Below, piece after piece: positions 43,171 through 51,079 of a stretch of 64,000 nt of DNA. The position numbers were made by a program, and so were the translations under genes. This stretch comes from Hyphomicrobiales bacterium (lineage in GTDB: Bacteria > Pseudomonadota > Alphaproteobacteria > Rhizobiales > Rhizobiaceae). The DNA lies in contig UBMI01000021.1 of NCBI GenBank assembly GCA_900466475.1, positions 186,001-250,000 of the forward strand, in the 5' to 3' direction. Every line of letters begins with the position of its first letter. Within the stretch, counting starts at the first letter, position 1. The notes under the pieces were generated by a model. That model did not search any database. It worked only from the letters and a program-made list of their open reading frames with translations, and was not told the DNA's origin.

Positions 43171-44751
43171 ATGAGCAATGTCTTTGACGGCGATTCGCCT
43201 ACCAATCTTGCGGAATATTCGGTCTCTGAGCTCTCCGGATCCATCAAGCGGACCGTCGAGACAGCCTTCGATCAGGTGCGTGTGCGCGGCGAGATCTCGG
43301 GTTACCGTGGTCCGCATTCCTCGGGCCATGCTTACTTCTCGCTGAAGGACGATCGCGCGCGGATCGATGCGGTCATCTGGAAGGGCACGTTTTCCCGACT
43401 GAAATTCCGCCCGGAAGAGGGCATGGAGGTGATCGCGACCGGCAAGGTAACAACCTTTCCCGGTTCCTCCAAATACCAGATCGTCATCGAGACGCTCGAG
43501 CCCGCCGGCGCCGGCGCGTTGATGGCGCTGATCGAGGAGCGCAAGCGCCGTCTCGGTGCCGAAGGCCTGTTCGATCCCTCGCGCAAGAAGCGTCTGCCGT
43601 TCATGCCCAAGGTGATCGGTGTCGTGACCTCGCCGACGGGCGCCGTCATCCGCGATATCCTGCATCGCATCTCCGATCGTTTCCCCGTCCATGTCATCGT
43701 TTGGCCGGTCAAGGTGCAGGGGGAGGGCTCCGGCGAGGAGGTGGCAAACGCCATCAACGGCTTCAACGCCCTGGATCATGGCAGCGAGATCCCGCGCCCT
43801 GATGTACTGATCGTCGCCCGCGGCGGCGGCAGCCTCGAAGATCTCTGGAGCTTCAACGACGAAATCGTCGTGCGCGCCGCAGCCGATAGCCGGATTCCGC
43901 TGATCTCCGCTGTCGGCCACGAAACCGACTGGACGTTGATCGACTACGCAGCCGATATCCGCGCCCCGACACCGACCGGTGCTGCCGAAATGGCCGTGCC
44001 CGTCAAGGCCGAGCTCGAGGCCCAGGTCGCAGGTCTCACTGCCCGTCTGCAGGGCTGCATGAGCCGCCAGATGGATCAGCGCCGCCAGTCCGTCCGCGCC
44101 CTGATGCGCGCCCTGCCGTCGCTCGATCAGCTTCTGGCGCTGCCCCGGCGCCGCTTCGATGAGGCCGCTGCCGGTCTCGGTCGCGGGCTGGAACTCAACA
44201 CTATCAACAAACGCCGCGGCTTCGAGCGTGTCGCCTCGCGTCTGCGCCCGGACGTGCTGTCCAACCGCATCACAGAGCGCCGTCAACTGCTGAACGAACG
44301 CATGGCGCGGGCCGAGCGTGTCGTCGAACGCCGCCTCGACAATCTGAAAGCCCGTGTCGAACGCTTCGGTGTCGTTCTGTCATCCGTGCCGGCTAGATTG
44401 ACCACGCAGACCGGTCGTGCTCGCGACCGCCTTGCCAATTTCTCCCGCCATGCCGACAGCGCCATTGGTCATCAGCTCGCTCGCGCCCGCGCAGCTCTGG
44501 CAGCGCAGGACCGCGTTCTTCAGTCTCTCTCCTACAAGAACGTGCTGAAGCGCGGCTATGCCGTCATCCGCGATGAGGAGAATAGGCCGGTCTCGCAGGC
44601 ATCGGCACTCTCCGCCGGCATGGGCATCGCCATTGAGTTCGCCGACGGCCGCGTCGGCGCCATGACGACGGAAGGCGGTGCTGCGCCATCAGGGGGCAGG
44701 AAGCGCACGATCAAGGCCGGCGAGCCACCGAAGCAGGGAAGCCTGTTCTAG
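43171..44751 (+). CDS. xseA: exodeoxyribonuclease VII large subunit
   Basis: A 526-aa large subunit: N-terminal OB fold (YSVSELSGSIKRTVETAF, VRGEISGYRGPHSSGHAYFSLKD), the catalytic domain (GVVTSPTGAVIRDIL, VLIVARGGGSLEDLW, AVGHETDWTLID) and a long coiled-coil C-terminal part. Exo VII degrades single-stranded DNA with XseB. A GAGG-type site abuts ATG 43171 at unusually short spacing. Only 2 nt separate it from the next gene. Confidence 0.95.
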   Translation: MSNVFDGDSPTNLAEYSVSELSGSIKRTVETAFDQVRVRGEISGYRGPHSSGHAYFSLKDDRARIDAVIWKGTFSRLKFRPEEGMEVIATGKVTTFPGSSKYQIVIETLEPAGAGALMALIEERKRRLGAEGLFDPSRKKRLPFMPKVIGVVTSPTGAVIRDILHRISDRFPVHVIVWPVKVQGEGSGEEVANAINGFNALDHGSEIPRPDVLIVARGGGSLEDLWSFNDEIVVRAAADSRIPLISAVGHETDWTLIDYAADIRAPTPTGAAEMAVPVKAELEAQVAGLTARLQGCMSRQMDQRRQSVRALMRALPSLDQLLALPRRRFDEAAAGLGRGLELNTINKRRGFERVASRLRPDVLSNRITERRQLLNERMARAERVVERRLDNLKARVERFGVVLSSVPARLTTQTGRARDRLANFSRHADSAIGHQLARARAALAAQDRVLQSLSYKNVLKRGYAVIRDEENRPVSQASALSAGMGIAIEFADGRVGAMTTEGGAAPSGGRKRTIKAGEPPKQGSLF

Positions 44752-44753
44752 CA

Positions 44754-45344
44754 ATGCACATTCTGCTGGTGCTCGCCCATCCGCTGCCGGAAAGCTTCGC
44801 CGCTTCTGTGGCGCGGACCGCTCGCGAGGCCCTCGAAACCGCCGGCCATACTGTCGATCTCCTGGATCTCTATGCGGAGGATTTCGACCCACGGCTGTCC
44901 AGGGCCGAGCGGGGCGGCTATTTCGATATGCCTTACGATACGTCCGCCGTTTGCGGCATCGTTGCGCGGTTGAAAGCGGCAGACGGCCTCATTCTGGTTT
45001 TTCCGCAGTGGTGGTTCAACTTCCCGGCCATATTGAAGGGCTTCATCGATCGCGTTTTTGCGCCGGGCGTCGCCTTTGCCCATGATGCTGCCGGCGGCCG
45101 TATCGTGCCGCAACTGATCAATATCAAGCTGCTCTACGCGTTGACGACAACTGGTTCGCCCTGGTGGCTGGTGCATCTCTATATGGGCAATCCCGTCCGA
45201 CGCCTGCTGAAGCGCGGCATCGCCAATTTCTGTGCCAAGCGAGTGAAGTTCCGGATGCTGAGCCTGCACGACATGGACCGCACGACGGACGCCAAGCGTA
45301 AGACGCATCTGGAGCGCGTCCGAAAGGCGCTCGCTGCCGTCTGA
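44754..45344 (+). CDS. NAD(P)H-dependent quinone/flavodoxin-like oxidoreductase
   Basis: A 196-aa flavodoxin-fold protein of the MdaB/NQO-like group: HILLVLAHPLPESFAASVA (FMN/FAD-binding start), PQWWFNFPAILKGFIDRVF (typical of the family) and a C-terminal HDMDRTTDAKR. It should reduce quinones by two electrons. It begins 2 nt after the xseA stop and ends directly against the convergent MarR gene. Confidence 0.85.
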   Translation: MHILLVLAHPLPESFAASVARTAREALETAGHTVDLLDLYAEDFDPRLSRAERGGYFDMPYDTSAVCGIVARLKAADGLILVFPQWWFNFPAILKGFIDRVFAPGVAFAHDAAGGRIVPQLINIKLLYALTTTGSPWWLVHLYMGNPVRRLLKRGIANFCAKRVKFRMLSLHDMDRTTDAKRKTHLERVRKALAAV

Positions 45345-45842
45345 CTATTCGAAATCGGATAGGAATTTCTTGAGCAACCGGTCGAGCTCGGCTTTGTCTT
45401 CTGCCGTCAGGTTGCGTGTCAGTCGCTGCTGGTTGGCGACATGCGCGCCGACCGTCTCTTCCACCGCTGCCAAACCCTTCTCGGTCAGCGCAATCAGCAC
45501 GCTGCGCCGGTCTTCGGGATTGAACAGGCGCTCCACCAAGCCCGCTTTTTCCAGCTGGTCGATCCGGTTCGTCATCGTGCCGGAGCTGACCATCGTCATG
45601 CCGAGCAGCTCTCCGGGCGAAAGTCGGTAGGGTGCGCCGGAACGGCGAAGCGTGGCCAGCACATCGAAGGAGGAAGAGGAAAGGCCGTGCTTGAGCAGAA
45701 CCGCGTCCACTTCGCGGCCGATATGCGTCGTCAGCCGCTTCAGCCGGCCAAAGATCCCCATGGGTTCGACATCCAGCTCCGGCCGCTCGCGCCGCCACTG
45801 CGCCAGGATCCTGTCGACGTGATCTGATTTCTCCTTGTCCAT
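45345..45842 (-). CDS. MarR-family transcriptional regulator
   Basis: A 165-aa winged-helix regulator: dimerisation helices, then SPGELLGMTMVSSGTMTNRIDQLEKAGLVER (recognition helix) and the wing NPEDRRSVLIALTEKG. Such proteins are released from DNA by phenolic or other small molecules. It is divergent from an EamA transporter gene, with a perfect 18-bp palindrome between them, so it probably represses itself and the transporter. Confidence 0.9.
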   Translation of the reverse strand: MDKEKSDHVDRILAQWRRERPELDVEPMGIFGRLKRLTTHIGREVDAVLLKHGLSSSSFDVLATLRRSGAPYRLSPGELLGMTMVSSGTMTNRIDQLEKAGLVERLFNPEDRRSVLIALTEKGLAAVEETVGAHVANQQRLTRNLTAEDKAELDRLLKKFLSDFE

Positions 45843-45862
45843 GCTGCATCGATATCAGCAGG

Positions 45863-45880
45863 TATCTTGACGTCAAGATA
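45863..45880. promoter_or_regulatory. perfect palindrome, likely MarR operator
   Basis: TATCTTGAC-GTCAAGATA is a perfect 18-bp palindrome in the gap between the MarR gene (start 45842, minus) and the EamA gene (start 45924, plus). Further half-sites TATCTTGA (45900-45907) and TTCTTGAA (45916-45923) follow toward the transporter. Spacing and symmetry fit a dimeric MarR operator. Confidence 0.75.
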
Positions 45881-45923
45881 AAACACGCTATTCTGAATTT
45901 ATCTTGAAGTAGAGATTCTTGAA

Positions 45924-46844
45924 ATGAAGACAAACATTCGATACGCGACCGATGTGTTGATGACCGCGATTGCCCCCGCCATCTGGGGCAGCACCTATTT
46001 CGTCACCACATCCTTCCTGCCGCATGGCTACCCGCTGACGGTTGCAATGCTGCGGGCGCTGCCGGCAGGGCTGCTTCTGCTGCTGATTGTCCGGAACCTG
46101 CCGACGGGCATCTGGTGGAGCCGCGTCTTCATTCTCGGCGCCCTGAACTTCTCGTTCTTCTGGGCGATGCTCTTCGTTTCAGCCTATCGCCTGCCCGGCG
46201 GCGTGGCCGCGACGGTCGGCGCCGTACAGCCGCTGATCGTCATCGCGCTCTCGCGCATCTTTCTCGCCAAGCCGATCCGCTTCATTGCCGTTATGGCCGG
46301 CCTGATCGGCATCGCAGGTGTCGCACTTCTGGTGCTGACGCCGAAAGCGGCCCTCGATCCCGTTGGGGTCGTCGCAGGTCTCGCTGGAGCGGTCTCCATG
46401 GCCTTCGGCACGGTGCTGACCCGCCATTGGCAGCCGCCCGTCTCCAGCCTCACCTTTACCTCCTGGCAATTGACCGCAGGCGGCATTCTGCTCGTCCCCG
46501 TGGCTCTCTTCCTGGAGCCGGCGCTTCCTGTGCCGACGACAGCCAATATCCTCGGCATTGCCTGGCTTGGCCTCGTCGGTGCTGCTTTCACCTATCTGCT
46601 ATGGTTCCGAGGGCTCTCGCGCATAGAGCCTTCGGCCGCTGCGTCTCTCGGCTTTCTGAGCCCGGTTGTCGCGACCCTGCTCGGTTGGCTGGCACTCGGC
46701 CAGAGCCTGACACCGATCCAGCTTTCAGGTTTTGCCATGGTGCTGGTCAGCGTCTGGCTCAGCCAGCGCAGCCTGATGCCGAAGGCCGGTACTATGCCCA
46801 CTCGCCCTGGCGCATCACCGGTACCCGCGAGCCATCGGGCTTGA
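45924..46844 (+). CDS. EamA-family transporter
   Basis: A 306-aa protein with ten predicted membrane segments in two EamA repeats (PAIWGSTYFVTTSFLPHGYP; FTYLLWFRGLSRIEPSAAASLGFLSPVVATLLGW). It resembles YedA/RhtA-like metabolite exporters. The divergent MarR regulator with shared operator suggests it exports the effector or a toxic aromatic. Its last 53 nt overlap the convergent M29 aminopeptidase gene. Confidence 0.88.
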   Translation: MKTNIRYATDVLMTAIAPAIWGSTYFVTTSFLPHGYPLTVAMLRALPAGLLLLLIVRNLPTGIWWSRVFILGALNFSFFWAMLFVSAYRLPGGVAATVGAVQPLIVIALSRIFLAKPIRFIAVMAGLIGIAGVALLVLTPKAALDPVGVVAGLAGAVSMAFGTVLTRHWQPPVSSLTFTSWQLTAGGILLVPVALFLEPALPVPTTANILGIAWLGLVGAAFTYLLWFRGLSRIEPSAAASLGFLSPVVATLLGWLALGQSLTPIQLSGFAMVLVSVWLSQRSLMPKAGTMPTRPGASPVPASHRA

Positions 46845-48045
46845 TGCCGTCAATATCGACCTTGTCGGAGCCGATCATCCAGTCGATATGGATCAGGCTG
46901 GAATTGCCGCCCTGCGCCTTGATCTGCTCCTGGCTGAGCGATGCGCCGTCGAGGAAGCATTTCGAATAGCACTGGCCGAGTGCGATATGGCAGGAAGCGT
47001 TTTCGTCGAACAGCGTATTGTAGAAGAGGATGCCGCTCGCTGAAATCGGCGAGGAATGCGGCACCAATGCCACTTCGCCCAGCCGGCGAGCGCCTTCATC
47101 CGTGTCGAGCACCTTGTTTAGCACTTCCTCCCCGCGTGAAGCCGTGGCCTCGACAATGCGGCCGCCTTCGAAGTGAACCCGGATATTGTCGATCAATGTG
47201 CCCTGATGTGAGAGCGGCTTGGTGCTGGATACATGGCCCTCAACGCGCAGCGCATGCGGCGTAGTGAAGACTTCCTCGGTTGGAATATTCGGATTGCAGG
47301 TAATGCCGTTTTTCGCCGTGGAGGCGCCGCCGTGCCACTCATGGCCGTCCGCGAGGCCGACGGTCAGGTCCGTGCCCGGCCCGGTGAAATGCAGTGAAGC
47401 GAAACGCTCGCCGTTCAGCCAGGAAGAACGCTTGCGCAGATTGGCATTGTGCTCGGCCCAGGCGGCGACCGGATCGGGCACATCGACACGCGATGCGGCA
47501 AAGATCGCCTTGGCGAGTTTGGCAATGGCAATTGCTTCCGGATCGTCCGGGAAGACGACCTTCGCCCAGGAAGGATTGGGGTAGGAAACGATGTTCCAGT
47601 TGATGTCGAAGTTGGAAATCTTCTCCAGCGCCGGCTTATAGGCCGTGGAATTGGCGCGGTTGGCGCGGCCGACCTTGCTCGGATCCTGCTCCGCCAGCAA
47701 CATCGGGTTGTCGCCGGCAATCGCGAGGCGGGCAGCACCCTTTTCGTAGGCTCTCGCCATGCCGTCATAAAGCCAGCCGGAAGCCCGGTCGAAGCTTTCG
47801 TCGCTGGCATACTGGTAGCGGGCCAGCGTCGTTTCCTCGTCGGAATAGAAGGTCGAAACCAGGCCGGCGCCCGAGAGATAGGCGTGCTTGGTGATCAGTC
47901 GCACCAGCGGCAGCGCCACGACCGGCGCGGTAATGACGAGATCCTGCCCCTGCTGAAGCTGCAGGCCCACCTTGATGGCGACTTCTGCGAGTTTCTCGAG
48001 TTTGCCGGGATCGACGGAGCTATGGCTCTGGGGCATAAACGTCAT
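46792..48045 (-). CDS. M29-family aminopeptidase (AmpS-like)
   Basis: A 417-aa metallo-aminopeptidase of family M29 (Thermus AmpT/AmpS type). Metal ligands are expected in IPTEEVFTTPH, LGEVALVPHSS, CHIALGQCY and SLIHIDWMIGS, and all these segments are present. It trims N-terminal residues from peptides in the cytosol. Its stop lies inside the 3' end of the EamA gene (53-nt overlap). Confidence 0.88.
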   Translation of the reverse strand: MTFMPQSHSSVDPGKLEKLAEVAIKVGLQLQQGQDLVITAPVVALPLVRLITKHAYLSGAGLVSTFYSDEETTLARYQYASDESFDRASGWLYDGMARAYEKGAARLAIAGDNPMLLAEQDPSKVGRANRANSTAYKPALEKISNFDINWNIVSYPNPSWAKVVFPDDPEAIAIAKLAKAIFAASRVDVPDPVAAWAEHNANLRKRSSWLNGERFASLHFTGPGTDLTVGLADGHEWHGGASTAKNGITCNPNIPTEEVFTTPHALRVEGHVSSTKPLSHQGTLIDNIRVHFEGGRIVEATASRGEEVLNKVLDTDEGARRLGEVALVPHSSPISASGILFYNTLFDENASCHIALGQCYSKCFLDGASLSQEQIKAQGGNSSLIHIDWMIGSDKVDIDGIKPDGSRVPVMRQGEWA

Positions 48046-48172
48046 GGGTCAACCTGCCTTCTGATATCTGCGACGGGAGGTGAAAGACTTAGACCCCTTT
48101 ACGGCGAAAATGAAGCGTGCGGCCTCCAATTTGAGCGCGGCCGGAGCATGTCCGGCCGCTGGTGCGCACGCG

Positions 48173-48856
48173 TCAAGCGGCGGCGGGCAGCCGGAGTAGG
48201 ACCGAATTATGCTTCTCGAGGAATTCCATCAGCCGCTGCTGATAGTCTTCGCCGACGGCGTTCCTGACGCTTGCCCGCTCGGCCAGCGCCTTGCGCCAGC
48301 GCTCTACCCGCTCGAGACCATCGAAGATGGGGCTGTCGCCGAGCGTATCGAACAGGTCGAAGTAGCGAAAGATCGGCCCAAAGACCGCGTCGACGAGGCT
48401 GAAGCTCGTCCCGGCGAAATAGGGTCCGTCCGCAAGCGCACCCTCGATCGTCACGAATTTGGCAACAAGCGCCTTATGCTTGGCCTCCAGCTGCGCCCTA
48501 TCCTGCGCCGTCTCATAGCCCCAGAGATCGGAAAGCACGGAAGAGCCGAATTCCATCCATCCGCGATGGCGGGCGCGGGTCAGCGCGTCGGCGGGATGCA
48601 GCGCCGTACCTGTCTGTGTTTCCTCCAGATATTCGCAGATCACGCTGCTTTCGAATAACACCTCTTCGCGGCCGTCGTCCTCTTGTATCCGCAGCAAAGG
48701 CACCTTGCCGAGGGGTGAGATTTTCAGGAACCAATCCGGCTTGTCGGCAAGATCGATGTTTATCCGCTCGAATGGCACGCCCTTTTCGAGGAGCGCGATC
48801 GCGGCACGTTGCACATAGGGGCAGAGATGATGGCTGATGAGGGTAAGCTTGCTCAT
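48173..48856 (-). CDS. glutathione S-transferase
   Basis: A 227-aa cytosolic GST: N-terminal thioredoxin-fold domain (LTLISHHLCPYVQRAAIALLEKGVPFE, with the P-Y-V-Q-R glutathione-site pattern and SSVICEYLEE) and an all-helical C-terminal domain (GTSFSLVDAVFGPIFRY). C9-like Cys in CPYV suggests an Omega/Beta-like thiol type. AGGAG precedes the start. It is divergent from a MarR gene with matched upstream sequence elements. Confidence 0.9.
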   Translation of the reverse strand: MSKLTLISHHLCPYVQRAAIALLEKGVPFERINIDLADKPDWFLKISPLGKVPLLRIQEDDGREEVLFESSVICEYLEETQTGTALHPADALTRARHRGWMEFGSSVLSDLWGYETAQDRAQLEAKHKALVAKFVTIEGALADGPYFAGTSFSLVDAVFGPIFRYFDLFDTLGDSPIFDGLERVERWRKALAERASVRNAVGEDYQQRLMEFLEKHNSVLLRLPAAA

Positions 48857-48896
48857 GAAAGTCTCCTGGGGGTTTGCAAGGGATCGTTGGCTTCAT

Positions 48897-48914
48897 ATGT
48901 ATGCAGATGCATCT
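48897..48914 (-). promoter_or_regulatory. 18-bp element on the GST side
   Basis: On the minus strand this reads AGATGCATCTGCATACAT; it includes a perfect AGATGCATCT palindrome. A copy with 14 of 18 matches lies at 48942-48959 in the opposite orientation. The pair is placed symmetrically between the GST and MarR genes, as expected of paired operator sites. Confidence 0.55.
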
Positions 48915-48941
48915 AATATCGCTTGTCTTGAGTTTCAAGAT

Positions 48942-48959
48942 AGATGTATTTGCATTTAT
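48942..48959 (+). promoter_or_regulatory. 18-bp element on the MarR side
   Basis: AGATGTATTTGCATTTAT matches the GST-side element at 14 of 18 positions (shared core AGATGyATyTGCAT). Its last two bases overlap the MarR start codon at 48958. A repressor bound here would block its own translation/transcription start. Confidence 0.55.
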
Positions 48960-49401
48960 GTCTGAGAATATGCCGAAGCCGAACGAAGCCGTCGTCTCTG
49001 CCTGGACGGGCCTCATGCGCGCCCGCGAGCGGCTGCTGGGCTTGATCGAAGCCGATTTGAAGTCTGCCGGCATGCCACCGCTTGCCTGGTATGATGTGCT
49101 TTGGGAATTGGCGCGCTCGCAATCAGGCAGGCTGCGCCCCTATGAGCTCGAGGAGCGGACACTGCTGGCGCAGTACAATCTTTCCCGTTTGATCGATCGG
49201 CTGGAAAAGGAGGGCCTCGTCGGTCGCGAGGTCTTCGCACAGGATGGTCGCGGCCGCTGGGTTGTGATCACTGATGCCGGCCGGCAGCTTCGGGAGCGCA
49301 TGTGGACCGTCTATGGCAAAGCAATCGAAACTCATATCGGCGGCAAGCTTTCAGAAGGCGAGGCGAGGACGATCGCCGGCCTGCTAGACCGCTTTCTCTG
49401 A
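48958..49401 (+). CDS. MarR-family transcriptional regulator
   Basis: A 147-aa winged-helix regulator. The DNA-binding part is RPYELEERTLLAQYNLSRLIDRLEKEGLVGR followed by the wing QDGRGRWVVITDAG. The upstream frame is open to 48874, but ATG 48958 lies just before the MarR fold. It is divergent from a GST gene and ends directly against the convergent ybaK gene. Confidence 0.9.
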   Translation: MSENMPKPNEAVVSAWTGLMRARERLLGLIEADLKSAGMPPLAWYDVLWELARSQSGRLRPYELEERTLLAQYNLSRLIDRLEKEGLVGREVFAQDGRGRWVVITDAGRQLRERMWTVYGKAIETHIGGKLSEGEARTIAGLLDRFL

Positions 49402-49875
49402 TCAGGCGATCAGCGGTGCGGCGGCGGCCTTCAGTGCCTTCAACGCCTCTTTCGGATCGAGCCGCACCTGCAGCCCGCGTTGCCCGCCATTGATATAGAC
49501 GAGCGGTTCGGCAAGAGCGGTTTCCTCGATCGCCGTCGATACGATCTTCTTCTGCCCGAACGGGCTGATGCCGCCGACATGGTATCCCGTTAGCCGCTCC
49601 GCATCGCTCGGTTTCATCATGTTGGCCGATTTGCCATGAAAGGCGCTCGCGAGCTTCTTCATGCTGACCTCGCGGTCGGAAGGCACGACCACGCAGACCG
49701 GCTTCCCGTCCACCTCCGCCATCAGCGTCTTCAACACGCGATGCGGCTCCTCGCCGAGCGCTTCGGCTGCCTGCATCCCCACGCGCTCGGCGTTCGGATC
49801 ATAGTCATAGGTGTGAACCGTGAAGGCGACGCCGGCTTGTGTGAGGACCTGAGTGGCGCGAGTGGTCTTGGACAT
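49402..49875 (-). CDS. ybaK: Cys-tRNA(Pro) deacylase YbaK/EbsC
   Basis: A 157-aa editing-domain protein of the YbaK/ProX superfamily. It hydrolyses mischarged Cys-tRNA(Pro) (and can act on Cys-tRNA(Cys)). Signature segments are VLKTLMAEVDGKPVCVVVPSDREVSMKKLA (conserved Lys pairs) and GGISPFGQKKIVSTAIEE. It lies 3 nt downstream of the ArsC/Spx-like gene on the same strand, so the two form an operon. Confidence 0.92.
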   Translation of the reverse strand: MSKTTRATQVLTQAGVAFTVHTYDYDPNAERVGMQAAEALGEEPHRVLKTLMAEVDGKPVCVVVPSDREVSMKKLASAFHGKSANMMKPSDAERLTGYHVGGISPFGQKKIVSTAIEETALAEPLVYINGGQRGLQVRLDPKEALKALKAAAAPLIA

Positions 49876-49878
49876 GGC

Positions 49879-50229
49879 TCAGCCCTTGAACGCCTGCGCG
49901 TAGATATCCGGCTTGAAGCCGATCAGCAGCTTGCCGCCAGTTTCCAGGACTGGCCGCTTGATCATCGACGGCTGGTCGAGCATCAGCGCGATGGCTTTAT
50001 CGCGGTCGAGATTTTCGCGCGCGGCGTCAGGCAGGTTGCGGAATGTCGTACCGGCGCGGTTCAGCACCGTCTCCCAGCCCGCCTCGTCGATCCAGCGTTC
50101 CAGATGCGCTTGGTCGATGCCGACGGCCTTGTAGTCGTGAAAGTCGTAGGCGACGTTATGATCGTCCAGCCAGTTGCGGGCCTTCTTCATCGTGTCGCAG
50201 TTCTTGATACCGTAGATGGTGACGGCCAT
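49879..50229 (-). CDS. ArsC/Spx-family (YffB-like) reductase
   Basis: A 116-aa thioredoxin-fold protein: IYGIKNCDTMKKARNWLDDHNV (single Cys where ArsC has its active site, C11) and SMIKRPVLETGGKLLIGFKP, the family ending. Such YffB-like proteins are often called arsenate reductase but are more likely glutathione-linked redox proteins or Spx-like regulators. ATG 50229 is used; the longer frame to 50373 is rejected because its first 48 codons lack similarity. Confidence 0.82.
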   Translation of the reverse strand: MAVTIYGIKNCDTMKKARNWLDDHNVAYDFHDYKAVGIDQAHLERWIDEAGWETVLNRAGTTFRNLPDAARENLDRDKAIALMLDQPSMIKRPVLETGGKLLIGFKPDIYAQAFKG

Positions 50230-50299
50230 GCCGGTTCGATCTCCCTGTTTCCGGAGGGAGATACCACGCTGTATCAGCGCTGCAAACGCCGTCGGTCCT

Positions 50300-51079
50300 T
50301 TATCCCTCAAGCTCTTCGATAAGGGCAGGCAGGTCCGCCACCGTTTCGATAACGTAGTCGGCACCGGCAGCAATCAGCTTCTCGCCGATCCGCTTGTGCA
50401 ACGCGGCTCGCGCCTCTGGCGAAAGCGCGTCCAGCTCTTCAGATGTCAGTCCCGCCTCGTTGCCCGAGAGCGTGACGCCAACGGTGACGCAGCCTGCGGC
50501 AGCACCCTCGGCAATGCCGGGTTCGGTATCATCGACCTTCAGCACGGCAGAGGCCGGATAGACCATCAGGTCGAGGAAGCATTTATACATGCCGATCGGC
50601 GTCGGTCGGCCAAGCGGCAGATCATCGGCACAGATCAGATTGTCGGGCGCATAACCTTGTTCGGCGGCAAGCGGCAGCACGCGCTCCATGATCGAGCGTG
50701 TATAGCCTGTGGTCGAGCCGATCTTCATCTGCCGCTCGCGCAGATATTCGATCGTCTTGATCGCTCCGGGCACCAGCGCGCAATAATCGGTCACGACGGC
50801 TTCGTTCAGCGGCACGAAGAGTTCGTAAACACGGTCGATGGCCGCCTCGTCCGGAAGCGTGCCTTTTGCCGCCTGCCAGCGGGCGGCGATATGCGGCTCG
50901 GCCAGCATCGCGGCGATATGCGCGCGCTTCGGGAGCCCCATCGGCTTGCGCGCGTCGGCGATCGTCACCTCGACGCCGAACTTGCCGAAGGTTTCCACAA
51001 AGGCGCCCATCGGTGCGAAGGATCCGAAATCGATGACCGTGCCGGCCCAGTCGAAGACCACTGCCTTGAATTGTGTCAT
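50300..51079 (-). CDS. phnX: phosphonoacetaldehyde hydrolase
   Basis: A 259-aa HAD-type C-P hydrolase. Motif I is VVFDWAGTVIDFG (D10, the nucleophile), and the cap provides the Schiff-base Lys K51 in MGLPKRAHI. It splits phosphonoacetaldehyde into acetaldehyde and phosphate, the last step of 2-aminoethylphosphonate use. Its ATG overlaps the stop of the FAD oxidoreductase gene by 4 nt (51076-51079), so the two enzymes are made together. Confidence 0.93.
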   Translation of the reverse strand: MTQFKAVVFDWAGTVIDFGSFAPMGAFVETFGKFGVEVTIADARKPMGLPKRAHIAAMLAEPHIAARWQAAKGTLPDEAAIDRVYELFVPLNEAVVTDYCALVPGAIKTIEYLRERQMKIGSTTGYTRSIMERVLPLAAEQGYAPDNLICADDLPLGRPTPIGMYKCFLDLMVYPASAVLKVDDTEPGIAEGAAAGCVTVGVTLSGNEAGLTSEELDALSPEARAALHKRIGEKLIAAGADYVIETVADLPALIEELEG

